64,000 nt of DNA from Inquilinus sp. Marseille-Q2685 (lineage in GTDB: Bacteria; Pseudomonadota; Alphaproteobacteria; DSM-16000; Inquilinaceae): NCBI RefSeq assembly GCF_916619195.1, contig NZ_CAKAKL010000005.1:327347-391346 (forward strand), read 5' to 3'. Below are positions 1 through 9,252 of this stretch, in pieces; position 1 is the stretch's first letter; each line of letters opens with the position of its first letter. The notes below the pieces were generated by a model that made no database searches, was not told the origin of the DNA, and was given only the letters and a program-made list of their open reading frames with translations. The translations under genes and the position numbers were made by a program.

Positions 1-729
1 ACGCCGGCCAACCCGACACTGGACCTGGTCGACGTCGCCGCTGTGGCGAAGATCGCCCATGCCGCCGGCGCCAAGGTGTTCATCGACAACGTCTTCGCCA
101 CGCCCCTGGGCCAGAAGCCGCTGGAGCTCGGCGCCGATGTGGTGATCTACTCCGCCACCAAGCACATCGACGGCCAGGGCCGGGTGCTGGGCGGCGCGGT
201 GCTGGCCGACAGGAAGTTCCTGACCGACGACTTCCTGCCCTATTACCGGCACACCGGCCCGGCCCTGTCGCCCTTCAACGCCTGGGTGCTGGTGAAGGGG
301 CTGGAGACGCTGGGCCTCAGGGTCGAGCGCCAGGTTTCCAGCGCCCACCGCCTGGCGCAGCTGGTCGAGGCGCATCCGGCGGCGAAGTCGGTGCGCTACC
401 CTTGGCTGAAGAGCCACCCGCATCACGAGCTGGCGAAGCGCCAGATGAAGAACGGCGGCACGCTGGTCGCCTTCGACCTCGGCAGCAAGGCGGCGGCCTT
501 CGCCTTCCTCGATGCGCTGCGGCTGGTCGACATCTCGAACAATCTCGGCGACACCAAGTCGCTCGCCACCCATCCGACCACCACCACCCACCGGGCGATG
601 GAGGCGGCGGACCGCGCCGCCATGGGCATCACCGAAGGGCTGGTGCGGCTGTCGGTCGGCCTCGAGGGCATCGAGGACCTGGAGCGCGACCTGTCCCGCG
701 CCCTCGACGCGGCGAAGCGGGCCGGCTGA
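1..729 (+). CDS. metZ: O-succinylhomoserine sulfhydrylase, C-terminal part (5' end outside window)
   Basis: This is the C-terminal portion of a PLP-dependent Cys/Met metabolism enzyme. The frame is open from base 1, so the true start lies upstream of the window. The first residues (TPANPTLDLVDV) are the conserved block before the PLP-binding region, and the cofactor lysine lies in SATKHIDGQGR (codon at 160-162). The HIDGQGR variant and the C-terminal block around THPTTTTH are typical of MetZ-type enzymes, which make homocysteine directly from O-succinylhomoserine and sulfide in the cytoplasm. The frame closes with TGA at 727-729. A cystathionine gamma-synthase or methionine gamma-lyase is less likely but belongs to the same fold family. 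Confidence 0.88.
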   Translation, partial: TPANPTLDLVDVAAVAKIAHAAGAKVFIDNVFATPLGQKPLELGADVVIYSATKHIDGQGRVLGGAVLADRKFLTDDFLPYYRHTGPALSPFNAWVLVKGLETLGLRVERQVSSAHRLAQLVEAHPAAKSVRYPWLKSHPHHELAKRQMKNGGTLVAFDLGSKAAAFAFLDALRLVDISNNLGDTKSLATHPTTTTHRAMEAADRAAMGITEGLVRLSVGLEGIEDLERDLSRALDAAKRAG

Positions 730-843
730 CGGCGGAACCCTCGCGGGGTGAGGCACGGCGCCGCGCCCCCCGATCCCGGCGACCGGAATTCGGTTCTGCC
801 GCGTTGTGGCGGACGAAGGGGGATTCTCGTCCCTGGAGTTCGC

Positions 844-1248
844 ATGATGAGATGGAAGCTCGCCCTGGCCGCGATGGCCGGGCTGGCGATGACGGCCCTG
901 ACGGCGACGGCGGCCGATGCCGCGCCGGGCTACACCACCGCTTCGGTCCGGCTGCGCGCCGGGCCGGGGGCCGACTATCCGGTGGTCGCGCGGCTGCGGC
1001 CGGGCGTGCCGGTGCAGATCTTCGGCTGCCTCGACGGCTGGGCCTGGTGCGACATCGGCGTCGGTCCCGACCGCGGCTGGACCGACGGCCGGTTCCTGGC
1101 GGCCGATGTCCAGCATCGCCGCCGGATCATCGTCGAGGCGGCGCCGGTGATCGGCGTGCCGGTGATCACCTTCGATGCCGGCCCGTACTGGGATAACTAC
1201 TACCGCGGCCGGCCCTGGTACCGCGACCGCGGCCGCTGGGTGCATTAG
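844..1248 (+). CDS. Secreted SH3-like domain protein
   Basis: A 134-residue protein with an N-terminal signal peptide (MMRWKL, hydrophobic stretch, then cleavage near ATAADAAPG). It is followed by one bacterial SH3-like domain: the ASVRLRAGPGADYPVVARL block is the standard SH3_3 opening, and GCLDGWAWCDI and RGWTDGRFL complete the barrel. The C-terminal tail is rich in Tyr, Trp and Arg. It is probably periplasmic and binds peptidoglycan or a protein partner; no catalytic residues are seen. ATG at 844 is preferred because GGAG lies at 835-838, five bases upstream. The frame extends further upstream, but without a signal peptide. It is the last gene before a hairpin shared with the convergent efflux operon. 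Confidence 0.75.
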   Translation: MMRWKLALAAMAGLAMTALTATAADAAPGYTTASVRLRAGPGADYPVVARLRPGVPVQIFGCLDGWAWCDIGVGPDRGWTDGRFLAADVQHRRRIIVEAAPVIGVPVITFDAGPYWDNYYRGRPWYRDRGRWVH

Positions 1249-1261
1249 CGGCGAGAGAGAA

Positions 1262-1284
1262 GGGCGGCTCCACCGGAGCCGCCC
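1262..1284. terminator. Bidirectional hairpin between convergent genes
   Basis: A perfect 10-bp stem (GGGCGGCTCC / GGAGCCGCCC) with a 3-base loop lies between the stop codons of the SH3 gene and the convergent RND permease. The plus strand continues GTTTCATT and the minus strand TTCTCTCTC, so neither side has a long U-tract. The position and stem strength suggest a two-way terminator. Confidence 0.6.
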
Positions 1285-1287
1285 GTT

Positions 1288-4200
1288 TCATTCGGCAGGC
1301 GTGCTCGGCGCCTCGGCCCGCGGCTTCGGCGCGATCGACCCGCCCAGCAGCTTCTCGTGCACCCATTCGCGGACATGCTGCAGGGTGACGTACAGCATCG
1401 GGATCAGGAAGATGCCGATCGCCGAGGCCGCGATCATGCCGCCGAACACCGAGGTGCCGACGCCGCGCCGGCTGGCCGCGGCCGCGCCGGCGGCCGTCAC
1501 CAGCGGCACCAAGCCCAGGATGAAGGCGAAGCTGGTCATCATCACCGGCCGGAAGCGCAGCTTGGCGCCCTCGATCGCGGCGTCGGCGATCGCCATGCCC
1601 TCCTCGCGCTTGGCCTTGGCGAACTCGACGATCAGGATGCCGTTCTTGCTGGCCAGCGCGATCAGCACGACGATGCCGATCTGGGCGTAGACGTCGTTCG
1701 ACAGGCCGGCGATCCACAGCGCCGCCAGGCCGCCGACGATGCCGACGATGACCGAGAGCAGCACGCCGATCGGGATCGACCAGCTCTCGTACAGCGCCAC
1801 CAGGAACAGATAGGCGAACAGCACCGCGAGGCCGAGGATGAAGCCGGTCTGGCCCGCCGCCTCCAGCTCCTGCAGCGCGGTGCCGGTCCATTCGAAGCCG
1901 AAGCCGGCCGGCAGCGTCGCGTTCGACACCTGCGTCATCGCCGCCAGCGACTGGCCCGAGCTGACGCCCGGCGCGGCGCTGCCGAGGATGCTGACCGAGC
2001 GGTAGTTGTTGTAGCGGGTGATGAACAGCGGGCCGAGCTGCTGCTGCGCGTCGACCAGCGACCGCATCGGCACCATCTGTCCGGTCGAGGACCGGACATA
2101 GATCCGGTAGATGTCGTCGACCGTGCGCCGGTCGTTCGCTTCGCCCTGGGCGATCACCTGCCAGGTGCGGCCGAACAGGTTGAAGTCGTTGATGTAGAAG
2201 CCGCCCAGCGTCGCCTGCAGCGCATTGAAGATGGCGCTGACGGCGACGCCCAGATTCTGCGCCTTCTCGCGGTCCAGGTTCAGGAAGATCTGCGGCGTGT
2301 TGGCGTTGTAGGAGGTGAAGACCTGGGTCAGCCCCGGCGCCTGGTTGGCGGCCACCACCAGCCCCTGGGCCACCGCCGCCAGCTCGTTCGGGCTTTTGCC
2401 CTCCAGGTCCTCGAGCTGGTACTGGAAGCCGCCGGCAGTGCCGAGGCCGATGATCGGCGGCAGGTTCAGCGGAATGATCAGCGCGTCCCGCACCCCGGCG
2501 GTGCGGATCGCGACCTCGCGGATCACGTTGAACACCGTGATCCCCTCCTTCACCCGCTCGTCGAACGGCTTCAGCGCCACCACCAGGAAGGCGGCGTTCG
2601 GCTCGGCCAGACCGTCGATGAAGCTGCGGCCGACCACGCCGGTGATGTCGGCGACGCCGGGGATGTCGCGCACCAGCGCCTCGACCTGCTCGGTCACCTG
2701 GGTGGTGCGGCTGAGCGCGGCGGCCGCCGGCAGCTTCATCTCGACGAAGAACAGCCCCTGGTCCTCGTCGGGCAGGAAGCCGGTCGGGGTGGCGCTGTTG
2801 ACCAGCCAGGCCAGGCCGCCGAAGGCCGCCACCAGCGCGATCGACAGCACCGCCAGCCGCACCAGCCGGGCGACGATCCAGGCATAGCCGTCGCGCACCT
2901 TGTCGATGCCGCCGGACACCCGGCCCATGATCCGCCCGTACAGGCCGGGGCGGTGGCCGTGCTGGTGCGGCTTCAGGAAGACGCCGCACAGGGCCGGGCT
3001 CAGCGTCAGGGCGTTCAGGGCCGAGATCAGCATCGCCACCGACACGGTGACGGCGAACTGCGAATACAGCTCGCCCGTGATGCCGGGAATGAAGCCGACC
3101 GGCACGAACACCGACAGCAGCACCAGGGTGATGGCGATGATCGGCGCGGTGATCTCGCGCATTGCCAGCTTGGTCGCCTCCCGGGCCGGCAGCCCGGTCT
3201 CGGCCATCACCCGCTCGACATTCTCGACCACGACGATGGCGTCATCGACGACGATGCCGATCGCCAGGATCATGGCGAACATCGAGATGGTGTTGGCGGA
3301 GAAGCCGAAGGCCAGCAGCACGGCGAAGGTGCCGATCAGCGACACCGGCACGGCGATGATCGGGATCAGCGTGGCGCGCAGGTTGCCGAGGAACACGAAC
3401 ACCACGATCGCGACCAGCACGAAGGCCTCGAGCAGGGTGTGGATCACCTCGCCGATCGTCTCGCTGACGAAGACGGTGGTGTCGTAGGTGATCCGGTAGT
3501 CGACCCCCGCCGGGAACCGCTCCTTCAGCCGCTCCATCTCCGCCCGCACGCCCTCGGCGGCGGCGACGGCGTTGGACCCGGGCGACTGGTAGATGCCGAT
3601 CACCGCGGCCGGCGCGCCGTTCAGCCGGGCGACGGTGTCGTAGGACTGGGCGTTCAGCTCCAGCCGCGCCACGTCCTTGAGCCGCACCACCGACCCGTCC
3701 GGGTTGGCGCGCAGGATGATGTCCTCGAACTGCTTGACGTCGCTCAGCCGGCCCAGCGTCTGCAGCGTCACCTGGATCTGCTGGTCATCCGGCATCGGCT
3801 GGGCGCCCAGGCGTCCGACCGCGGCCTGCACGTTCTGGCTCTGCACCGCGGTGACGATGTCGTTCGGGGTCAGGCCGAAGCTGGTCAGCTGATCGGTGCT
3901 GTACCAGATCCGCATCGCGTAGTTCTGGGTGCCGAACAGCGAGGCCTGGCCGACGCCGCGCACGCGGGCCAGCGCGTCGACCACGTTGATGATCGCGTAG
4001 TTGTTCAGGAACAGGACGTCCTGGGTCTTGTCCGGCGAGTAGAGCGTGACGAGCTGCAGGATCGCCGAGGACTGCTTCTTCACCGTCAGTCCCTGGGCCG
4101 TCACCTCGCTCGGCAGCTTCGGCTCGGCCAGCGCCACCCGGTTCTGGACGTTGACGGTGTTGATGTCCGGGTCGGTGCCGACCGCGAAGCTGACGGTGAG

Positions 4201-4470
4201 GGAGTAGGAGCCGTCGCTGCCGCTGGTCGACGACATGTACAGCATGTTGTCGACGCCGTTGACCTGGGCCTCGATCGGCTGCGCCACGGTCGCCTCGACC
4301 ACCGCGGCGCTGGCGCCGGGATAGGCGCCGGTGACCGACACCTGCGGCGGCACGATGTCGGGGAACTGGGCGATCGGGATGCTGCGGATCGCGATCAGGC
4401 CCGCGAGGGTGATGACGATCGCGATGACGATCGCGAAGCGCGGGCGATCGACGAAGATCGAGGACAGCAT
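1288..4470 (-). CDS. RND efflux pump inner-membrane permease (HAE1 / AcrB family)
   Basis: At 1060 residues this is full length for an AcrB/MexB-type hydrophobe-amphiphile efflux transporter. The N-terminus [13 protein letters not shown] enters the first membrane helix directly. The proton-relay pair is present in [16 protein letters not shown] (helix 4), and the matching lysine is in the [12 protein letters not shown] block. The two large periplasmic loops and twelve expected helices fit the length. It works as a trimer that expels drugs, detergents or secondary metabolites in exchange for protons. The adaptor gene lies immediately upstream on the same strand (4 bp gap), so the two form an operon. 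No TolC-like outer-membrane channel or local TetR repressor is adjacent. Substrate cannot be predicted. Confidence 0.95.
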   Translation of the reverse strand: MLSSIFVDRPRFAIVIAIVITLAGLIAIRSIPIAQFPDIVPPQVSVTGAYPGASAAVVEATVAQPIEAQVNGVDNMLYMSSTSGSDGSYSLTVSFAVGTDPDINTVNVQNRVALAEPKLPSEVTAQGLTVKKQSSAILQLVTLYSPDKTQDVLFLNNYAIINVVDALARVRGVGQASLFGTQNYAMRIWYSTDQLTSFGLTPNDIVTAVQSQNVQAAVGRLGAQPMPDDQQIQVTLQTLGRLSDVKQFEDIILRANPDGSVVRLKDVARLELNAQSYDTVARLNGAPAAVIGIYQSPGSNAVAAAEGVRAEMERLKERFPAGVDYRITYDTTVFVSETIGEVIHTLLEAFVLVAIVVFVFLGNLRATLIPIIAVPVSLIGTFAVLLAFGFSANTISMFAMILAIGIVVDDAIVVVENVERVMAETGLPAREATKLAMREITAPIIAITLVLLSVFVPVGFIPGITGELYSQFAVTVSVAMLISALNALTLSPALCGVFLKPHQHGHRPGLYGRIMGRVSGGIDKVRDGYAWIVARLVRLAVLSIALVAAFGGLAWLVNSATPTGFLPDEDQGLFFVEMKLPAAAALSRTTQVTEQVEALVRDIPGVADITGVVGRSFIDGLAEPNAAFLVVALKPFDERVKEGITVFNVIREVAIRTAGVRDALIIPLNLPPIIGLGTAGGFQYQLEDLEGKSPNELAAVAQGLVVAANQAPGLTQVFTSYNANTPQIFLNLDREKAQNLGVAVSAIFNALQATLGGFYINDFNLFGRTWQVIAQGEANDRRTVDDIYRIYVRSSTGQMVPMRSLVDAQQQLGPLFITRYNNYRSVSILGSAAPGVSSGQSLAAMTQVSNATLPAGFGFEWTGTALQELEAAGQTGFILGLAVLFAYLFLVALYESWSIPIGVLLSVIVGIVGGLAALWIAGLSNDVYAQIGIVVLIALASKNGILIVEFAKAKREEGMAIADAAIEGAKLRFRPVMMTSFAFILGLVPLVTAAGAAAASRRGVGTSVFGGMIAASAIGIFLIPMLYVTLQHVREWVHEKLLGGSIAPKPRAEAPSTPAE

Positions 4471-4474
4471 GGGG

Positions 4475-5641
4475 TCAGTTCCCCGCCGGCTTCGCCGGCG
4501 CCGTCGCCTCGGTGACCGGCGCGGGGTTCACCTCCTGGCCGGGGCGGACCTTCTGCACGCCGTCGACGATGACCACGTCGCCGTCGTTAAGCCCCTGCTG
4601 CACCACCACGTCGGCGCCCTGGTTGGCGCCGGTGGTGATGTGCTTGGCGGCCGCCTTGTTGCCCTCGCCGACCACCAGCACGTAGCTGCCGCTCTGGTCG
4701 GTCAGGATCGCGCGCTGCGGGATCACCAGCGCCTCGACCGGGTCCTTCCGCTCCGCCGTCACCCGGGCGTACTGCCCGTCGGTCAGGGTGCGGTCCGGGT
4801 TCGGAAACTCCGCCCGCACCAGCAGCGTGTCGGTGTTCTGGTTGACCTTGACGTCGGTGAAGTCGATCTTGCCGACCTGCGGATACTGCGACCCGTTGGC
4901 CAGGGTCAGCTTCACCGCCACGTTCTCCGGGTTCACCTTGCCGGCCCCGGTCTGCTGCTGGACGTCAAGGATGAAGCGGTCGCTGACCGGGAAGGTGACG
5001 TAGATCGGGTCCTGGCTGACGATGGTGGCGAGCGCCCCGCTGCCGGGGCCGACCAGCGCGCCGACGCTGAAGTTGGAGATGCCGACGCGGCCGTCGAACG
5101 GCGCCTTGATCTCGGTGTAGCCGAGATTGATCTGCGCCTGCTCCAGCGCCGCCTGGTTCTGCTGCACCGCCGCGACCGCCGATTTCTCCGCCGCGATGCG
5201 GTCGTCCAGCGTCGATTGCGCGACGTTCTGGTTCTTGATCAGCTCGCGGGCGCGGTCGGTCTGAAGCTTGGCGTTGTCGGCGGTGGCCTGGGCGCTGGCC
5301 AGGTTGGCCTGGGCCTGGTCGACGGCGGCCTGGTAGGTGTCCTTCTCCAGCACGAACAGCAGCTCGCCGGCCTTCACCTCCTGGCCTTCGGTGTAGTTGC
5401 GCTGCTGCAGGAAGCCTTCGACCCGGGCCACCAGGTCGACCTTGTTCAGCGCCTGGACCCGGCCGACGAAGGTGTAGCCTTCGGCCACCGGCCGCTTGGC
5501 CGCGGTGACGACGCCGACGGCGGGGGGCGGCATCTGCGGCGCCTGGGCCTGCTTTTCCGAGGATTCGTTGCAGCCGGCGAGGAGGAGAAGGCCGAAGGCG
5601 ACGGGCGCACGGCGCCGCCAGGCTGTCCAGGATCCCGACAT
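4475..5641 (-). CDS. RND efflux periplasmic adaptor (AcrA/MexA family lipoprotein)
   Basis: A membrane-fusion protein of 388 residues. It begins [13 protein letters not shown] and then has a hydrophobic core and a lipobox ending LLAGC, so it should be lipid-anchored in the periplasm. Family blocks follow: [20 protein letters not shown] for the lipoyl half, an alanine- and glutamine-rich coiled-coil hairpin at roughly residues 100-165, then [23 protein letters not shown] at 5641 is chosen because AAGGAGA lies about 11 bases upstream. An in-frame ATG at 5671 would add ten residues that do not fit a signal peptide. It is the first gene of the two-gene pump operon and diverges from the secreted protein at 5826. 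Confidence 0.93.
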   Translation of the reverse strand: MSGSWTAWRRRAPVAFGLLLLAGCNESSEKQAQAPQMPPPAVGVVTAAKRPVAEGYTFVGRVQALNKVDLVARVEGFLQQRNYTEGQEVKAGELLFVLEKDTYQAAVDQAQANLASAQATADNAKLQTDRARELIKNQNVAQSTLDDRIAAEKSAVAAVQQNQAALEQAQINLGYTEIKAPFDGRVGISNFSVGALVGPGSGALATIVSQDPIYVTFPVSDRFILDVQQQTGAGKVNPENVAVKLTLANGSQYPQVGKIDFTDVKVNQNTDTLLVRAEFPNPDRTLTDGQYARVTAERKDPVEALVIPQRAILTDQSGSYVLVVGEGNKAAAKHITTGANQGADVVVQQGLNDGDVVIVDGVQKVRPGQEVNPAPVTEATAPAKPAGN

Positions 5642-5825
5642 GATTGGCCTGTCTCCTTCGGCTCTGATCAAGGGGGCATCTGTGCAGTCTTCCGCGCGGC
5701 TCGCGCCGAATCGCCTTCACGGTATCACTCTTTTGAGATGTGCAAAGCGACTTCGCGGCGCCCGCCGCGGGAACAGCGGGCCGGACCGCGGGTTGAACAA
5801 GCAAACGCCATTCGGGAGGATTTTG

Positions 5826-6452
5826 ATGAAATTTCGGCCGATTCTGATCGCGCTTGCCGTGATGGCGACCGCGACGGCGGCCCAGGCCCAGGTCCCGCTG
5901 GACCCGTTGCAGGCGCCGCCCAGCCGGGCTCCGTCGAGCCCCACCCCGTCCCAGCCGCTGGTCAAGCCGGGGCTGCCGTCGCGGCCCGAACGGCCGGTGA
6001 TGGCGCCGGCGCCCACGGCGCCTGCGGCCTCCGCCGCGGTCCCGGCCGCCGTCCCGGGCGGCCAGGACGCCGGCCGCACCGTCCCGCTCGAGCAGCAGCA
6101 GGCGCACCCCAGCGGCGTTTCGATGATGCTGACCGGCATCACCTTCCGGGCCGACAGCGTCATCGTCTCCGCCAGCATCACCAACCTGTCCGGCCGGCCC
6201 GTGTCGCTCAATCGCGCCGGCAGCCTGGTGCTGGTGGACGACAGGGGGCGTGTCCATCCCTTCGTGCCGCCGGCCGGCAATCCGGAGGTGGAGATCGCCC
6301 CGCGCTCGCGGGTGAACGCCAGCTTCGTCTTCGCCGGGCCGATCACCGGCGACGCCCGGTCGGTGCAGCTCTCGACCAACGGCCCGTCCGGCAGCCGCAG
6401 CGACCGGCTGACCTCGGCGCCGTCCTTCATGTTCCGCGTGCCCGTGTCCTGA
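5826..6452 (+). CDS. Secreted proline-rich protein of unknown function
   Basis: I do not recognise a family. The 208-residue product has a clear Sec signal peptide (MKFRPILIALAVMATATAAQAQ, cleavage after AQA). A low-complexity Pro/Ala/Ser linker of about 75 residues follows. The C-terminal half, from about residue 95, looks beta-rich and globular (MLTGITFRADSVIVSASITN and an EIAPRSRVNASFVFAG block). That half resembles small immunoglobulin-like periplasmic domains in general character, but no motif fixes a function. ATG at 5826 has a strong GGGAGGA ribosome site just upstream, which rules out the longer open frame. It diverges from the efflux operon. Confidence 0.7.
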   Translation: MKFRPILIALAVMATATAAQAQVPLDPLQAPPSRAPSSPTPSQPLVKPGLPSRPERPVMAPAPTAPAASAAVPAAVPGGQDAGRTVPLEQQQAHPSGVSMMLTGITFRADSVIVSASITNLSGRPVSLNRAGSLVLVDDRGRVHPFVPPAGNPEVEIAPRSRVNASFVFAGPITGDARSVQLSTNGPSGSRSDRLTSAPSFMFRVPVS

Positions 6453-6467
6453 CGGGACCGCTGCGGG

Positions 6468-6869
6468 TCAGATGAACAGCAGCTGGCCGTCGCGCGGCGA
6501 TTCAGCCAGCAAGGTGACGACGCCGGCGATCTCGGCCGGCACCGCAAGGTCGGCGGCGGCGAGGCCGAGCGCGCGCAGCCCCATCTCGCAGGCGATGAAG
6601 CGGACGCCCAGCGCCCGGCAGGCGTCCAGCAGCTCGGCGAAGGTCGCCACCCGCCGGGCGGCGAACCCTGCCTCCTGCGCCTCGGCATCGCCGTCCAGCC
6701 GTCGCCAGCCCTCGGGCAGCAGCGCCCGCAGCGCCTGGCCGGTGAAGAACAGCGTCGCCTGGCGGTTGGTCGCGGCGGCGGCGCTGGCCAGGACCAGGGC
6801 GTAGTGCACCCGGTCGAAGCGGCCGTCGAACACCACAATCGACAGCGCGCCGATGCCCGCGTCAGCCAT
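6468..6869 (-). CDS. DsrE/DsrF-like family protein
   Basis: A 133-residue protein with the features of the DsrE/F fold: a beta-strand start (LSIVVFDG), a helix with repeated alanines, then ATLFFTGQALRALLP. A single conserved cysteine sits in the RFIACEMGLRALGL block near residue 98, the usual place for the sulfur-carrying cysteine. Family members move persulfide sulfur or act as small peroxiredoxin-like proteins in the cytoplasm. Its start overlaps the end of the MoeB/ThiF-like gene by 8 bases, so the two are translationally coupled. That supports a role in sulfur transfer to a ThiS/MoaD-like carrier, though no such carrier is visible here. Confidence 0.75.
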   Translation of the reverse strand: MADAGIGALSIVVFDGRFDRVHYALVLASAAAATNRQATLFFTGQALRALLPEGWRRLDGDAEAQEAGFAARRVATFAELLDACRALGVRFIACEMGLRALGLAAADLAVPAEIAGVVTLLAESPRDGQLLFI

Positions 6870-7656
6870 GGTGATGCGACAGGTCGGTCATTGTCGGATG
6901 GTCGCCGCAGAGCGGGCAGTCCGGGTCGCGCGGCAGGGCGATCTCGCGCAGCCGCGCCTCCAGCGCATCGTACAGCAGCAGGCGGCCGGACAGGCCCTCG
7001 CCGATGCCCAGGATCTCCTTGATCGTCTCGATCGCCTGCATCGACCCCAGCACGCCCGGCAGGGCGCCGAACACCCCGGCCTCGGAGCAGCTCGGCACCG
7101 TGCCCGGGTCGGGCGGCGCCGGGAACAGGCAGCGATAGCAGGGGTGGGGATCGCCGAGATGCGCCTTGAAGGTCGACAGCTGCGCCTCGAAGCGCAGCAT
7201 CGCAGCCGAGACCAGCGGCCGCTTGGCCAGGTAGCAGGCGTCGTTCAGCAGGTAGCGGGTGGCGAAGTTGTCGCTGCCGTCGACCGTGAGGTCGAAGGCG
7301 GCGACCCGCTCCTGCGCCGTGGCCGCGGTCAGCCGCTCGGCGAAGCGCTCGACCCTGACCTCGGGGTTCAGCGCCTGCAGCCGGGCGATGGCGCTGTCCA
7401 CCTTCAGCTGGCCCAGCGTGGTGGTGTCGTGCACCACCTGGCGCTGCAGGTTGGACAGCTCGACCAGGTCGTCGTCGCAGATCCCGATCGTGCCGATGCC
7501 GGCGGCGGCGAGGTACAGCAGCAGCGGGGAGCCGAGGCCGCCGGCGCCGATCACCAGCACCCGGGCGGCCAGCAGCTTCTCCTGACCCTTGCCGCCGACC
7601 TCGGGCAGCAGGATGTGGCGCGCATAGCGCTTGATCTGGGCGTCGGTGAAGCTCAT
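6862..7656 (-). CDS. HesA/MoeB/ThiF family adenylyltransferase
   Basis: At 264 residues this is the short E1-like form without a rhodanese domain. The N-terminal RYARHILLPEVGGKGQ block and the nucleotide loop VIGAGGLGSPLL are diagnostic. DDDLVELSNLQRQ follows, with the conserved Asp, Asn and Arg-Gln. Two CxxC pairs (CYRC near residue 167 and CPLC near residue 253) form the structural zinc site. PSCSEAGVFGALPG contains a candidate adduct cysteine. It should adenylate the C-terminal Gly-Gly of a MoaD- or ThiS-like sulfur carrier. MoeB (molybdopterin) is plausible because the window also encodes a molybdoenzyme, but ThiF or a general activating enzyme cannot be excluded. It is coupled to a DsrE-like gene downstream. 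Confidence 0.88.
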   Translation of the reverse strand: MSFTDAQIKRYARHILLPEVGGKGQEKLLAARVLVIGAGGLGSPLLLYLAAAGIGTIGICDDDLVELSNLQRQVVHDTTTLGQLKVDSAIARLQALNPEVRVERFAERLTAATAQERVAAFDLTVDGSDNFATRYLLNDACYLAKRPLVSAAMLRFEAQLSTFKAHLGDPHPCYRCLFPAPPDPGTVPSCSEAGVFGALPGVLGSMQAIETIKEILGIGEGLSGRLLLYDALEARLREIALPRDPDCPLCGDHPTMTDLSHHHG

Positions 7657-7818
7657 GGCGCGAGCATAGCCCTCCGTCCCGGGGGAAGGAACAGCCCTAG
7701 CACGCCCAGCCGCTTCGCTGCGCTGCGACGTGTCGCCCGGCTGGGGCCTTATGGCACGTCGGGAAGTTCGTGGGCCAACGGTGGAATCGTGGCATATTCT
7801 TTCCGAGCCAAGAAATAA

Positions 7819-7842
7819 GGCGACCGAAGCCAGTCGGTCGCC
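7819..7842 (+). promoter_or_regulatory. Hairpin abutting the cydA ribosome site
   Basis: A perfect 9-bp inverted repeat (GGCGACCGA / TCGGTCGCC) with a 6-base loop ends one base before the GAAGGAGA ribosome-binding site at 7843-7850. In the mRNA the stem would sit directly against the Shine-Dalgarno sequence. It could protect the 5' end, modulate initiation, or be a protein-binding palindrome in the DNA; the sequence does not decide. Confidence 0.45.
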
Positions 7843-7856
7843 GAAGGAGAATTGTC

Positions 7857-9248
7857 ATGGATCTCGATCCGGTCCTCCTGTCCCGGTTCCAATTCGCCTT
7901 CGTCGTCTCCTTCCACTTCCTGTTCCCGGCCTTCACCATCGGCATCGCCAGCTGGCTGGCGGTGCTCGAGGGGCTGTATCTGAGGACGGGGCGGGCGGAA
8001 TACCGGACGCTCTACAAGTTCTGGATCAAGATCTTCGCCGTCTCCTTCGGCGTCGGCGTGGTCACCGGCATCGTCATGACCTACCAGTTCGGCACGAACT
8101 GGGCCGGCCTGACCCGAGCCGGGGGCAGCATCCTCGGGCCGCTGCTCGGCTACGAGGTGGTGACCGCCTTCTTCCTCGAGGCCGGCTTCCTCGGCATCAT
8201 GCTGTTCGGCTGGGACAAGGTGCCCCGCATCGTCCATTTCGGGGCCACCGCCGCCGTGGCGGTCGGCACCGCGATCTCCGCCTTCTGGATCCTGTCGGCC
8301 AATTCCTTCCTGCACACCCCGGCCGGCTACGAGGTGGCGGATGGTGCCCTGGTCCCGTCCGACTGGCTCGCGATCGTGTTCAACCCGTCCTTCCCGGTGC
8401 GCTTCCTGCACACCGTGGCGGCGGCCTATCTGACCACCGCCTTCGTCATCGCCGGCGTCTCGGCCTGGTACCTGCTGCGCGGCCGCAGCGTGCTGGAATC
8501 GCGCCAGGCCTTCTCGATGGCGCTGTGGCTGATCGCGGTGCTGGCGCCGCTGCAGATCTTCATCGGCGACCAGGCGGGGCTGGAGGTGCGCGAGCGCCAG
8601 CCGGTCAAGCTGGCCGCGATCGAGGCGCATTGGCAGACCGGCTCGGACGTGCCGCTGATCCTGTTCGCCTGGCCCGACCAGAGCGGCGAGAAGAACGACT
8701 TCGTGCTCGAGATCCCGCATCTCGGCTCGCTGATCCTGACCCACAGCTGGGACGGCTCGGTGCAGGGGCTGAAGGATTTCCCGCCGCAGGACCGGCCGCC
8801 GGTCGCGATCGTGTTCTGGACTTTCCGGATCATGGTCGGGCTCGGTTTCCTGATGCTCGGCGCCGGCCTGCTCGGCCTGTGGCTGCGGGCGACCGGCCGG
8901 CTCTACGACAGCCGCTGGTTCCACCGCTTCATGGTGGTGATGCTGCCCTCCGGCTTCGTCGCGGTGATCGCCGGCTGGTTCACCACCGAGATCGGCCGCC
9001 AGCCCTGGGTGGTGCAGGGCATCCTGCGCACGGCGGATGCGCTGTCCCCGGTCGGCGGCGGCAGCGTGCTGCTGTCGCTGGCGCTGTTCGTCCTGGTCTA
9101 CGCCATCCTGCTCGGCTCCGCCGTCTACTACATCGTCAAGCTGGTGCGGATCGGGCCGGAAGCCCCCGAATCCGACCGCGAGGAGCCGTTCAAGACCCCG
9201 GCGCGGCCGTTCTCCCTGCCCGATGCCTCCTTCGAATCCCGGGAGTGA
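7857..9248 (+). CDS. cydA: Cytochrome bd-type ubiquinol oxidase subunit I (CIO-type)
   Basis: A terminal oxidase subunit of 463 residues that binds the haems and oxidises quinol in the inner membrane. The start block SRFQFAFVVSFHFLFPAFT contains the haem-ligand histidine. LHTVAAAYLTTAFV and GWFTTEIGRQPWVVQG match the other haem and quinol regions. The protein is clearly shorter than the roughly 520-residue E. coli CydA, because the Q-loop after SGEKNDFVLEIPHL is short. That places it with the cyanide-insensitive (CioA) branch. ATG at 7857 follows a strong GAAGGAGA site; the frame extends upstream but without a membrane start. cydB follows after 4 bases. Neither cydX nor cydDC is visible nearby. 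Confidence 0.95.
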   Translation: MDLDPVLLSRFQFAFVVSFHFLFPAFTIGIASWLAVLEGLYLRTGRAEYRTLYKFWIKIFAVSFGVGVVTGIVMTYQFGTNWAGLTRAGGSILGPLLGYEVVTAFFLEAGFLGIMLFGWDKVPRIVHFGATAAVAVGTAISAFWILSANSFLHTPAGYEVADGALVPSDWLAIVFNPSFPVRFLHTVAAAYLTTAFVIAGVSAWYLLRGRSVLESRQAFSMALWLIAVLAPLQIFIGDQAGLEVRERQPVKLAAIEAHWQTGSDVPLILFAWPDQSGEKNDFVLEIPHLGSLILTHSWDGSVQGLKDFPPQDRPPVAIVFWTFRIMVGLGFLMLGAGLLGLWLRATGRLYDSRWFHRFMVVMLPSGFVAVIAGWFTTEIGRQPWVVQGILRTADALSPVGGGSVLLSLALFVLVYAILLGSAVYYIVKLVRIGPEAPESDREEPFKTPARPFSLPDASFESRE

Positions 9249-9252
9249 TGCC

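Noticed and set aside
1357..4515. A 1052-codon open frame antisense to the RND permease
   Set aside because: Its product is low-complexity (His, Gln, Arg, Asp-rich), a by-product of the GC-rich third positions of the real gene, and the opposite frame has full family homology.
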